Origin: Melastoma dodecandrum
Lineage: Eukaryota > Streptophyta > Magnoliopsida > Myrtales > Melastomataceae
DNA length: 64,000 nt
Direction of reading: 5' to 3'
Assembly (NCBI GenBank): GCA_029817715.1
Contig: JARUPY010000079.1
Span: 3,100,001-3,164,000 of the forward strand
Shown here: positions 1-14,568 of the stretch, piece after piece
Numbering within the stretch: the first letter of the stretch is position 1
Layout of the letters: the number at the start of each line of letters is the position of its first letter
The notes under the pieces: generated by a model
What the model was told of the DNA's origin: nothing
Seen by the model: the letters and a program-made list of their open reading frames with translations, nothing else
The model's database searches: none
Position numbers and translations under genes: made by a program

Positions 1-1393
1 CTGTTGTTGTCTGTGTCTTCTTAAGCTTATTCGATGTTACGCGTGCTAAAAGTCCCACCCTTTCATTTCATTGGATCTTAATTATTTTGTTCTCTTATTT
101 GATTTTTTTCTTCCATTTCTGTATGCTTTGCTGCTGTTTTAGCTGTTCTCCTTTGTGTGTCTGTACTCGGGATTGTTCGATTGATCTGATCGGTTGGCTT
201 CTGTTGTTTCGAGGAGTGTATTCATGGCCGTGTTGTGTGTTTGAGTTGTTGTTGCCGACGGATCGGAATTTCGACTTAATTAGATTTAATTTCTTTTGGT
301 TTCCTCGAAGTTATCAACAGAAGTCTAATCTTTTTTTTTTTCTCTTTTCAACCTCGTGTTGTCTGTTCTTCGTTTTGGGCTGTTCCATCTGGGTTTGGAT
401 TAGATTGTTTCCTATGGGTTAGTCAGAACTCGATTAGATTGGCTTTAGCTTCTGGATCTTGCTAAGCAAACCTTTGTCCTTTCATTTATTCGGCGGGGGT
501 ATGTGGAATGATTGGAGCTGTCATATGACACCAATTAAGTTTTTGTGTTTGGATTTTGAAGACCTGTTGGGGTTTGTTGACCTGTTTTCTTGTATTCATT
601 TCTGTCTGGTCCGTGTGCTCCTGCTTGCTAGCAGGAAAGAGGATTGCCTGGGCAGTGGTTCTTGGAAAATTTCATTCTAAGTTTTTGAATATTGGAGTCA
701 AAGAATTATTTGTATATTCTTCTGTTGTATCCATACTTTTTGTTGCTTGATTGCTCTTCACGAGGAGCTGGTGTCTCTGAGACCCTGTACTAGTGTATTA
801 GTTTGGCATTTAAGGTCGTTTATTCTTAGAGATTGAGGCTTTGGGTATAGAAATGCATCTGCTTCGTTGCTTTTTTCGCCTCTTGCCTTCGGTGTGTACT
901 GTGTGGTTCATTTTGGCTTGTGAATTTGTTGACCCTTATATCTGTTATGGTTTGTTCGGAACTTGTTCACTCGAATTTTGAATATTTGTGATCTTTGTGT
1001 TTCTCAGTTCGCTCTGTAAATATGGTCCTTGATCAGATTCAGAACTTGTCAATCTTATTTCTCATTAGCTGCCAATTTGGTCACAGATCTGTGCAATGGC
1101 CTCATTCTTCTTAAACTGGGCGTCTTCAGGCCCTCAGTAGTTTGTTTGGCTTGATCAATTGGGGTTCTGCATCCCATTATTCTCTTCAAGAATGGACCGC
1201 CGTGATACTTCCGGTTTCGTCAGTGGGGGCTGCTTGCGGATTTTCAGTTACTTCTAACCTTAGTTTTGTAGGTAATAAAACTAGAAACCCGGAAGTCAGG
1301 CAGACCCTCATTCTACCTCACATTGATTTGTGCTATTTTCTGTTTGTATATACGAAGGTAAGAAAAAAAAAAAGAAAAAAGAATCTAAGTCTC
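1..1393 (+). other. 5' leader / intron region of the WRKY19-like gene
   Basis: T-rich, ORF-poor sequence directly upstream of the first good ATG at 1394. It resembles a plant 5'UTR intron (long T runs, many TTTG/GTTT words). A reading frame runs open from 1142 into the gene, but it has no ATG before 1394. I cannot fix the transcription start or the exact leader splice sites; the promoter may lie outside the window. Confidence 0.5.
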
Positions 1394-3340
1394 ATGGACC
1401 CCGCTCAGTTCATCCATCCGGGTTTTGTTACCAACTACCCCTCTAATGCATTCAGAGAGGTTGGCCCACGAGTTCACGGGGCGATGGACACAGACTTACA
1501 GCTCAATTCGCCGCGTTCTTGGCTTCATCATCTATCCCTGGCTTCTAAGGGACATAAGCGGAAGTGGAGTTTGGTTGATGGTTCTTCAGAGCAGCAGCTT
1601 ATTGGATCTTCATTGTCCCTCGGGCTAGGGTGGTCTTCTAGCTCTTCTGACAGCAAGGGAAGCTCGGCAACCGCTTGCACCACCGTGTCATCGTGTAAGG
1701 AAGCCGACGAGGGTTCTACCATGGATCTTGCTTTGGATTTTGCACTCCATCTTGGGTCGGACAAAAATCAACCATCCAAGAAAGCTGTCTGCTCAAGTGC
1801 CATGGGAGGAGCTCAGTATCCTTCTAAGGTTGATCTGGAGCTGAGTCTTTCAACTGGACCGTCCGAATCTGGCATAACTAATATCCAGACAGATTCTCCT
1901 CCAAACACTGGGTTGGATATCCCGGCATCAGTAGTCGAGTCATCTGCTGTGGAAGAAGGATCAACCTCGTGCCTGTGGAATTCAGCGACCATCGATGTGC
2001 CTCCAACATATAGTTCAATTGACAAGGGTGGCTTCTTTCGCAACCCAACCGCAGCAGCCCTTGATTCTGTTTCCGTTCTTCCAGACCCATCTTCGAGTGT
2101 GATAACTACTCCAAATAGCTCACTGACCTGTTCTTCTGGGATGTCGAAGAGGCTGCAGGCACAGCATCGTGGTAGTACTAAAACCTGCCAGGTCGAGGGA
2201 TGTGGGAAGGGTGCGAGAGGTGCTTCTGGGCGATGCATTTCCCATGGAGGGGGACGGCGGTGTCAGAAATCTGGGTGTCACAAAGGTGCCGAGGGTCGCA
2301 CCGTCTTCTGCAAGGCCCATGGCGGTGGTCGACGCTGTGAATTCCTTGGATGTACAAAGAGCGCTGAGGGGCGTACCGATTTCTGTATTGCACATGGTGG
2401 TGGCCATCGCTGTAGCCATGATGGGTGCACTCGAGCTGCTAGGGGAAAGTCGGGGCTATGCATAAGGCACGGTGGCGGTAAGCGTTGCCAGCGAGAGAAC
2501 TGCACAAAGAGTGCGGAGGGCTTGTCGGGCCTCTGCATCTCCCATGGAGGAGGTCGCCGATGCCAGTATGCTGGCTGCACAAAAGGCGCGCAGGGGAGCA
2601 CAATGTACTGCAAGGCCCATGGCGGCGGGAAACGATGCACATTCGTTGGTTGTACCAAGGGTGCTGAGGGAAGCACCCCTTTCTGCAAGGGACACGGTGG
2701 AGGAAAACGGTGCTCATTCCAGGGTGGTGGTGTTTGCTCGAAGAGTGTGCATGGTGGCACTGCTTTCTGTGTTGCTCATGGGGGCGGGAAAAGGTGTGCA
2801 GTTGCTGGTTGTACAAAGAGTGCTCGTGGAAGGACTGATTACTGTGTCCGTCATGGCGGTGGCAAGCGATGTCAGTTCCCTAGTTGTGGCAAAAGCGCGC
2901 AGGGCAGCACGGACTACTGCAAGGCCCATGGTGGAGGAAAGAGGTGCTCCTGGGCAACACCAGGATCGTGCAGCTCCTTTGCTCGCGGGAAGACTGGACT
3001 TTGTGCACTGCACAGCGGTCTGGTACAGGACAAGAGGGTCCATGGCGGCGGCGTCCTCAGCAGTATCGTTCAGGGATCTTCGCTCACTGGACATCCAGAG
3101 AAGACTAGCGATGGGGCGACCTCCGAGAGCATGAGCATCGACCACCAGACAAAGTACGGGGAAGTGACCTCCAGCTATGGTCAGCAGAATGTTTTTGTTT
3201 CCACACAGGTATCCATCCCAGAAGGTAGGGTTCACGGCGGGAGTCTCATGGCAATGCTGGCTTCGGGTGGGGAAGTTATGGTGATGAATGCAATTAATCC
3301 AGGGAAGCCAGACAAGGCAGCCCCTCCTAGCTGGATGTGA
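1394..3340 (+). CDS. WRKY19-like zinc-finger-like repeat protein (648 aa, single coding exon)
   Basis: The product belongs to the plant proteins annotated as WRKY transcription factor 19-like or loricrin-like, which lack a true WRKY domain. Roughly residues 263-540 hold eleven tandem modules of the form C-x4-C-x(10-11)-C-x3-H followed by GGGKRC or GGGRRC. Module 8 has a longer first Cys spacing (CSFQGGGVC), and module 11 (CSWATPGSC) is the divergent end cap. Upstream is a Ser-rich acidic N-terminus with SSLSLGLGWSSSS and a second LELSLS patch, resembling LxLxL EAR-type motifs. The C-terminus is Gly/Ser-rich and ends APPSWM. The ATG at 1394 is chosen because the frame upstream lacks ATG and is leader-like. 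No WRKYGQK motif is present. Nuclear zinc binding and a regulatory role are inferred from the family. An AATAAA lies at 3505-3510. Confidence 0.85.
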   Translation: MDPAQFIHPGFVTNYPSNAFREVGPRVHGAMDTDLQLNSPRSWLHHLSLASKGHKRKWSLVDGSSEQQLIGSSLSLGLGWSSSSSDSKGSSATACTTVSSCKEADEGSTMDLALDFALHLGSDKNQPSKKAVCSSAMGGAQYPSKVDLELSLSTGPSESGITNIQTDSPPNTGLDIPASVVESSAVEEGSTSCLWNSATIDVPPTYSSIDKGGFFRNPTAAALDSVSVLPDPSSSVITTPNSSLTCSSGMSKRLQAQHRGSTKTCQVEGCGKGARGASGRCISHGGGRRCQKSGCHKGAEGRTVFCKAHGGGRRCEFLGCTKSAEGRTDFCIAHGGGHRCSHDGCTRAARGKSGLCIRHGGGKRCQRENCTKSAEGLSGLCISHGGGRRCQYAGCTKGAQGSTMYCKAHGGGKRCTFVGCTKGAEGSTPFCKGHGGGKRCSFQGGGVCSKSVHGGTAFCVAHGGGKRCAVAGCTKSARGRTDYCVRHGGGKRCQFPSCGKSAQGSTDYCKAHGGGKRCSWATPGSCSSFARGKTGLCALHSGLVQDKRVHGGGVLSSIVQGSSLTGHPEKTSDGATSESMSIDHQTKYGEVTSSYGQQNVFVSTQVSIPEGRVHGGSLMAMLASGGEVMVMNAINPGKPDKAAPPSWM

Positions 3341-4044
3341 GTTATGGGTCTGGGTGTCGTCCATTATCGTGTCGTGTCGTATCAATCTGGGGTAAGGTTT
3401 TTGCTGCTTCTACCGTTACTACTGCTGCGAAAGTGATGGTGATGAACTTGGGTTGTGAACTGTTTGTCTAAGTCATTCATTCTAAGAACCCTTCTTCTGT
3501 ACAAAATAAAGGGATCGATTGGAGTGATGATGGGTCTGTGTGGTGGGGGTGTCTGTCTGTCCTAGGGGGTCTTCGGTCTTTCTCTTCTCGTCGGTCTGTC
3601 ATTGTAAGTAAGTAGTGGTCATAGTAGGGCGTCATGTTCCGTCTGGTCTGGTCTGGTCTGGTCTTGTTGATACAAAAGAAGTGTTCGGGGTTCTCATTAC
3701 TATTCCTGATTATGTGAGGTCTGAGGATGATGTTGGTCTGTCAAAGACAATCTGGGGGTCTTTTCGCTTAATAATGAAACAAAGCCTTTTTCTGTTCTTG
3801 ATGTTTTTCTCTATAGAAGATTATATATTGGTTGCACACGCTATTGATTGTTCAACACTTGGTAGATTTTGCTGGCTACGGCAAGGCCGTGAGATCCCAC
3901 TAAGTAGTTTAACACCCTATTAAAATCAAAGTCGTCGCCGGCAACATCCACAACACACGCAATGCCGGGTCAGGCATTTGAGGTAAGAAATTCGAAGGCG
4001 AAAAGGATTTTGAAATAGGGGTTCTTTCTCCAATCCATGCTGCC
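3341..4044. other. Convergent 3' ends of the WRKY19-like gene and CPK3
   Basis: Non-coding. The + gene ends at 3340 with a candidate poly(A) signal AATAAA at 3505-3510, and the - strand kinase gene ends at 4045. A short run of GTCTG/GGTCT words lies at 3540-3665. No further gene is seen. Confidence 0.6.
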
Positions 4045-8019
<3,975 letters not shown>

Positions 8020-8808
8020 CGCCCGGGGGAGGGTGTCAATGCGAGGTCAACGGGAGGGAAGTTACGGCGTTTCTATCTTGTCACTTTGAGGTGAAGAGGA
8101 GACGGTTACTGTTTCGACATTTTACCATCTGCGAGTTAATCGGATGATGTCTGAACTTCGACTTCCGGTAATGAAAGAGCGTGCTCATAATGGGCCGGGG
8201 TTATATTCGGACCTATACAATGGGCCTCTTGCATTTGAGTTTAGCCCACGAAACAAATGCATCCAAGCACAATTTCAGAGCTGCATTTATCCCTCTTTCG
8301 CATCTATCAGTATCTTTTTCTCCGCAGCACCAGCATAATTCAATATACTTTATACAACCTTTTCTCCTCTTTTGGCAAGAAAACATCCTAACACACCCAA
8401 GGTTTCATCATCATGCATAATTTTCCTATTGCGCAGGTCATGTCGTGATAATAAAAAACTACAACCAGGAGGCGACACCCATAAAATGGCCGGCCAAGCC
8501 TAAAGTGTCAACACTGTCACTCAATTCTGTCAATCTCATCACTAACAAGTCAGGACATAATCTTACTTTAGCTCAATGTTATCAATATCACAATAAAAAA
8601 GAAACACTGGGGCGATGAGAGGGCTCAGCGGACCATCACGGATAGAATTTATCACAAACACTGGGAAAAGAACAAAGCTCAACCTACCAAGCCCATTTGC
8701 TGGCAAAAAGCTTTAGTTTATAAACTCCCAAACTCAATAAAACAAACATCATCTGCCAAAAAACTGTGGCAGGCAAAAGCTATCAGTGGAAACTCCGAGC
8801 ACAATTAG
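8020..8808. other. CPK3 promoter side and reticulon 3' region
   Basis: Non-coding gap between two minus-strand genes. It must hold the 5' flank of CPK3 (transcribed leftwards from about 8050 up) and the 3'UTR of the reticulon gene. I see no convincing TATA box and no additional gene. Confidence 0.5.
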
Positions 8809-10776
8809 TTAAAACTTCTTTTCCTTTAGTGGCCCAACAGGGATCTTGCTCAGGAGCTTTGCATCGATCACTGCGTAGTGCTTCCTCATCTCGATCATCG
8901 CTTTCTCAGCAAAGGGGTCCACCTTATCTCCATGCTTCTCATACAGTACAGGCACACTGTGTAGGATCACAAAAACTGGACAAGAAATAATGCAGATCAC
9001 TCCCAGAAACAGCAAAAATAGAGTCCGATGTAAAAATCACAGCAATGCTAATAAAGAAAGAGAGATTTGTTTTTTCAAGAACCAGAGAGAGAGAGAGAAG
9101 AGAAAATGAGAATGGTTGCCAGAAATCAATTCAAGGAGCAATGGAGCACAGGACTATTATATTATAAGAGATAGTGTAGAATCAATTACCTAAATAAAAC
9201 AAGGTCAAGAAGTTGCACCAGCTGCCAACTTTAGACATAACCCACAAGCCACTAACAACCTGGTCAATTAAACGATAATGTGGGCAACCTCCAATAGACA
9301 GCAGCAATCAATCCATTGGTAAGATTTTGACGTCAAATGAAGCGGATCAGAGACAATAAAACAGCACTACTTCAAAAGCCATTGCTTATGGTAGAATCTT
9401 GGTTTTAATCCATGAAAAAAAATAAGCATACCAATAAGAACTTCTTTATATCTCTTCCCAGCGCAATCTCCCTCAACAGAGCAATAGACCGGTTAATCTC
9501 AAACCTAAGCATGGAGACGAATTCCCGGACAGACTGCTCCGGGATGGAAACCTCTGGAATGCGAGGCGGCTTCCTAAAGAAGGACAATGGATCAAAATAC
9601 ATAAGAGTCAACAGCCAATACAAAAATAATGAGCACTTATATTAATCTCTACTCTAGTGTATAACACCGAATACTTACTTGTGGATGAAAGTGGTACCAT
9701 TTGACCACAAGAACAAGATTGCCAGGGAGACAATCAGTCCATGACAAATGAAGGTAAGAAGGTGATATTCCATTAATTCAAAGAGAACCCATATCAAGGT
9801 GGCAACCCCCAGTGCGCCTGCTGATAATTTCTTGTTCCTCCACAAGAGCACATCCGCAGCTGCAAACAAGAAACACCCCCAAGGCAAACAATCACAACTG
9901 GTGAATATAATTTAAAATGAAAACGCGCTGGAAGCTTCAGTTGTGGTAAAATCTCAAAAATTGTGAAAATGTTATGAAGCAGAAAGCTTTTTTGACTAGC
10001 AATGGTAAAGGCTGTGAACAAGACTTGCTTGATCTCAATTATTAAATCAACCAGTATGCATACATTAGGACTAAAGAAATATCGACAGTTATCTCCAAAA
10101 CATGACCACATTAAAATTGTCCTGTTTCAATAATCTAGCCAAACAGCGAACCATCTCAACGGGAAATCTCATCAACAAGGTCCACAGTTCACACCGATGA
10201 ATGCATTCATTATTCCCGCATTAAGCCAGATATGGAAACTTAATGACCAATCACATAATTCCAATCTCCCTCTGAACACTCCAACCCAATGTACAACGTG
10301 ATCAACAATCCCTGGTCACAGTAGAACCGACCAAACCATCCGACGATGCTGATTCCCGACTCAGTACTCTCGATATTCAACAGCACGAGAATGTATCAGA
10401 ATAAGATCTGATCACCAACAACAACGTTTCAACAATCCAGAGGAAAGAATAAATCTTTAACACAGCTAAACAAAGCCAGACACTGAAACCAACGCAGATA
10501 ATGACCAAGAAATCAGGGGGAGGAAGAGGAAGGCATACGCATTCCGCCGCCAAGGACGTGGTGGAGGGGACGATCCCCAGAGAAGAGACGATAAACCTTG
10601 GGCTTGGAATGGGAGGTGGGGGTAGGTGTGGGAGTGGGGCAGGAGTCCATTGTCTCGGGGACGACGGCATCGAAGTCGTCATCGTCGGAGGAAGAGGAAT
10701 GAAGGTGGTCGGTCACATTTTCGATAACAGTGGTGGGGTCGTCGAACTTGGGGGATTCGTGGTGGTGGTCGGCCAT
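8809..10776 (-). CDS. Reticulon-like protein B (265 aa, 5 exons)
   Basis: Exons: 10539-10776, 9679-9859, 9432-9573, 9190-9259, 8809-8975, total 798 nt with consistent phases. The acidic, Ser/Asp-rich N-terminus ([10 protein letters not shown]) precedes the plant reticulon signature [19 protein letters not shown] and [13 protein letters not shown]. The reticulon homology domain has two long hydrophobic hairpins ([20 protein letters not shown] with the following [18 protein letters not shown], and [20 protein letters not shown] with [13 protein letters not shown]). It closes with [12 protein letters not shown], where the KEKKF end resembles a dilysine-type ER retrieval signal. Family role: shaping tubular endoplasmic reticulum and, in RTNLB1/2, receptor transport. 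The acceptor of exon 5 is placed at 8976 because it restores frame and gives the conserved VPVLYEK context. Confidence 0.93.
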
Positions 10777-12304
10777 GGTGAAGAAGGGGGAACACGATGG
10801 TCGTTAAGAGGAGAAGGACGATCGTCTTCTGTGGGAAGGAAGGAAGTGCAAGTAATTTTTGTAGGAGGGAGGGAAGGGGGGGAGGGCAGATCGTGACCGT
10901 TGATTATAATTCCGGATCCCAACATCACGTCCGTCCACCTGGTCGGAAACGATTCGTACGATTTTTTATTAATATTCCATTCATTTTTGTTGGTGGTTGT
11001 GGTAAAAGAATTGGGAATCACCGTGGACCGCACTCACACTAGTCACATTTTATTAAAAAAAAAATGCTAAAAGAAAATGAGATGACGGGGTGGGCCTAGG
11101 CCCATTTTCTTTACATTGGGCCGACTATGATTGGGTTTAGGAACAAAGTCCTGACCAATGGCCTCCCATCGCACGGTGGCCGACTACGCCGCCTACGGAG
11201 AAAAAAAATGTAGGGATTCGGTTTTCCAAATCCTAACCAACATCGAATTTCAAATTTCAACTTCTAATTTTTTGTCCTTTTAAAAATCAAATCGAATTCC
11301 AAAATTTCAAATACCGAAATATCAAAATTATTTTGGTATTTCAGTTCGATATATGGATCTTCTAATTTTTTAATTGAGTCAAATTATGAGCCCAAAGCCC
11401 AATAAAAAAATAAATCCAAGCCCAGTTATAGAAAAAGGTCGACCTGCACATATATTTTGATCTTAGGCACAGGGCTTGATATAACTCATCTTAAGCCAAC
11501 TCCTTTTATTAATCCTCATCAGCCACAAAACCGACAACCTCTTGTTGTCCATGCAAATATCATGTGTCTAAACATTATTCAGATTCAAGTAGTACAGCAT
11601 AACATAGCCATAATCATTATCGCCAAGCTTACCCATCACAGCAACCATACTACTCGAACTAGCCTAAGCAATGGCTACGCTCCCGATCCTAGGAGGGTTC
11701 CCACAAAGCATCCTTAATCCTGTCGAGAATTTCATAATCTAAGAGCCTACTGGCCTTCCTTCTTGATGGCACAAACGCCCTGAGGCGTTTGTCCCCGGTT
11801 ACAGAAAAAGGCCGTGCACAAAGAAAAGAGAGTTATAAATACTCGCCCCTGCACCTTCCCCTCCCAGAAAATGGTAAAAAATGAAAATAGAACAAAACCC
11901 ATGACCGTAGGAACACAGAAATAGCGCATACCGTCAGAGGAGGTGGAACATCAAGCTGTTGAAGGAGGTGGAGCACGAAGAGCCGTCGGGGAGAGCGAGG
12001 AGAGGCAATCCTAAGGCAACGTTTGATTTTTTGTGCAGAAAAGATGGTAATGGGCTAAAAAAAAACTTAAAGCGTAACGGGCCAAAAGCCCAAAATGACA
12101 CGAGTTCAATAATATTACGGTTTATTTGGAACACCGAATTAATTTTTCTAAAATACAAAAACCGAACCGAAAACCGAAATTTTTCGTAAACACCATACCG
12201 AACCAAAAATCAAATACCGAATACCGAAATTTTAAAAATTCTATTCTGTATTTGAAATTTCGAAAATCCTATAAAAAAAGTAATGGGAAAACAATAAGAA
12301 TCAA
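10777..12304. other. Intergenic region with CCGAA-rich repeat blocks
   Basis: Upstream region of the reticulon gene followed by A/T-rich DNA. Two blocks, about 11205-11365 and 12105-12275, share AATACCGAAAT, AACCGAA and AAATTTCAAAT words on the same strand, a style common in non-autonomous plant transposon ends. Between them is unremarkable DNA (11370-12100) with no recognisable protein. No gene supported. Confidence 0.5.
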
Positions 12305-12985
12305 TCATTCACAGACTACATCCTGGAAGCTTTTCTCAGACAGGTTGAGAGTAAGACTGCAATTCATCTCCGAACTCAAACTCCTCTTCAGGTACTTGAG
12401 CAGATGAACCTTCCCCTCGATCCTCCCGTAACCCCGTAGCTTCAGCGCCCTCTCGTTGATCCCCCGGCTCAGGTTCCCCGCGACTGTCATCCCCGCCCCA
12501 ACCCCAGAGTACCCCACCACCATCTCCACCCTTATCCTCCCCATTTCCCTTCCCCCCACGCTCCCTCCCTTGACGTTCTTCTTCTCCCCTAGCAAGATCC
12601 CCTCGTACGCCAACCCAACCACACTCCCATTCCCTGCGAACTCGTACCTCCAATAGTTCCTATTCCTTAGGGACAGCCTCGCGAGCAGCGTCACATTGAG
12701 GAAGGGCGACTCCCATGAGGATGCATCGTACGCCAGGTTCTTCACGGTGGCGACATCTATACGGAGGCTGGGGCCATCGGGGCGGAGGACAATGAGGGAG
12801 AAAACGAGGAGGGCGATGCAGAGGGCGACGAAGAAGGCGAGGGTGTGGAAGAGGCACTTGTTGCAGGGGCGACGACGGGTGGGGCCGCGGGCGGGAGTGA
12901 ATGGAGGGAGGGGGTAGTGGTCGCTACGAAGGTGGAGCTTGGAGGGGAGGAAGGGCTGGGGGGATTGAGTATTGTAACCTTCCAT
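12305..12985 (-). CDS. LEA_2 / NHL-type membrane protein (226 aa, single exon)
   Basis: Late-embryogenesis-abundant group 2 (LEA14-like) protein with one N-terminal membrane anchor. A Pro-rich cytosolic tail (about residues 1-40, ending TRRRPCNKC) precedes a transmembrane helix at about 44-67 (FHTLAFFVALCIALLVFSLI). An extracytoplasmic beta-rich LEA_2 domain follows, with RNRNYWRYEF, two Asn-linked glycosylation sequons near SPFLNVT and AGNGS, and the terminal SSEMNCSLTLNLSEKSFQDVVC motif. The MNC...VxC C-terminal pattern recurs in the LEA_2 cluster at 24.9-35 kb, but this protein is clearly divergent from it. Family members are stress- or defence-associated; the specific function here is unknown. 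ATG at 12985 is the first in frame. Confidence 0.85.
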   Translation of the reverse strand: MEGYNTQSPQPFLPSKLHLRSDHYPLPPFTPARGPTRRRPCNKCLFHTLAFFVALCIALLVFSLIVLRPDGPSLRIDVATVKNLAYDASSWESPFLNVTLLARLSLRNRNYWRYEFAGNGSVVGLAYEGILLGEKKNVKGGSVGGREMGRIRVEMVVGYSGVGAGMTVAGNLSRGINERALKLRGYGRIEGKVHLLKYLKRSLSSEMNCSLTLNLSEKSFQDVVCE

Positions 12986-13645
12986 TGCATGACTTTAGAA
13001 TGAAGCAAAACAAGGCGCTTGAGGGGATTGATGCCGGTGCTACATGCAATAATATCTTAATGCAAATATTTTGGGACACTAACCAATATCAGCCGCCGTA
13101 TTTAGGGAAGGTTTCAATTCAATGTATCAAGAGAGCAAAGGAATATATGGAGTTAATCATTTGAAATCAAGTTTACTTAATACACATTTTTTGTTGAAAT
13201 AATACCCGGAAAAACGACACGCCAGCCAGCCGCCCGCCGTTGTAAGGAATATATTTTTAGATAGAATTAAGGAAAGGATGGAAACGGGCAGCAACACGTG
13301 AAATCGTGGTTGGGTTTCAAGCACTGACAGCAACTCTCGGGCTGACCTGACATCCCCCCCGAAAGAACCGGTCGTCCTTCTTCGTAGCCCGCGTCTTGCA
13401 TGTGCCTTCCGAGTGGAGTTTTAGTCAGCATACAATTCCCTGACAGCCTTCGACCCCCATCAAATTCCATAAAAAATGGCACTTCTCATGAACACCTCTA
13501 GGGGACCAAGTGTTAGGATCAATGTTTTGTCCCGGTTCCTGCATCTACCAAACCGGGGCTTACGTACAACAACCGGGTCCTGTCATTTGTGACAAACTGT
13601 ATAGGTATTGAACAGAGTATAATCATGTTTATGCGATAGTCCTTG
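12986..13645. other. Intergenic gap, no gene seen
   Basis: Contains the 5' flank of the LEA_2 gene and the 3' flank of the Ycf20-like gene. No ORF with a recognisable product and no clear repeat. Confidence 0.5.
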
Positions 13646-14568
13646 TCACCAGAAGGGCGGGAAGATATCGACTTCAAGGTTTATGATGCTGTACAGACCT
13701 GTCAATGACTCACCTATGTCATACTTGAAGGAGTCCAGGAATAGCCCCAGCGAGAGCCCAGCCTTCCAGTAGTTGAACATGGTGATCAGGCCCCTTGCCC
13801 TCTCCAATAAGTTGAGGGAGGCCTTGTATGTGAGGGCCCCGATCCCCTCTACCACCAATACAGCTAATGCCGCGGATAGGATGTCCCAGTCACCGGTTTG
13901 GCCTATCACGGTCGCGAATGCCGTTGCGCAGTAGAAGCCCACCAGGAAGAAGAGTAGTTTCACCGGCAGGTTCCGTCTGAGGCCCCGGATTTTGGCGCTC
14001 AGGTTAGTCAGGATGCCTTGGATGAAACTGATTAACCGGGTGCTGCTGCTTGTGCTGTTTGTGGAAGTTGGGTCTCCACTTCTCCCATCTACGCTGCTGC
14101 TCTGGATATACCACTTTGTATGTCTACAATAACAGTCAAAAACATCTTCTGCTGTCAAATTTTACGGCACAAAATTCCCCATTCCTGTCTGCAATCGCAT
14201 GCAATTATAACAAAACTGGTGCGTCAACATCTCTTCTGTAACTGGCTAAGCCTTGTCAATAAGTGACAGCAGAAACTCAGTTTCTCATACAGGCATATAC
14301 GAGACGAAACTACCATAATAAAACTGCCATAGATAGCCTCGGGATGACCCCATTTGGATTCATGGATAATAACTCACCTGTGAAACTTTTCCGGAGTCCT
14401 TTTGCCCATGGGGAAATAATTCCGCGAAAGAAGCTTCTGCTTGACAGCAGAGGCAGAATTTTCAAAACACCGTACCAGTCCCAAAACAATAACTCTTGGT
14501 GATGCATGCTTTTGGCAGGACCACTCCGTCTTCGATGATGTATTTGCTGGTCTTCCAATGGCTGCCAT
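13646..14568 (-). CDS. Ycf20-like plastid protein (222 aa, 2 exons)
   Basis: Exons 14378-14568 and 13646-14123 join in phase (CAC AG|A) giving 669 nt. Exon 1 encodes a basic, Ser-rich leader compatible with a chloroplast transit peptide. Exon 2 carries the Ycf20 core: RLISFIQGI, RRNLPVKLLFFLVGFYCATA, VIGQTGDWDILSAALAVLVV, EGIGAL, then LITMFNYWKAGLSLGLFLDSFKYD. Two to three hydrophobic segments predict a thylakoid or envelope membrane protein. Ycf20 is plastid-encoded in algae and nuclear in land plants; an Arabidopsis member (NPQ7) affects non-photochemical quenching. Start at 14568 is supported by an in-frame stop just upstream. The 5'UTR probably continues in exons toward 16.2 kb. Confidence 0.92.

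Noticed and set aside
1528..3385. Several long minus-strand and alternate-frame ORFs overlapping the WRKY19-like gene
   Set aside because: They are shadows of the GC-rich, strongly periodic Cys/His repeat coding sequence; no independent start context or known domain.
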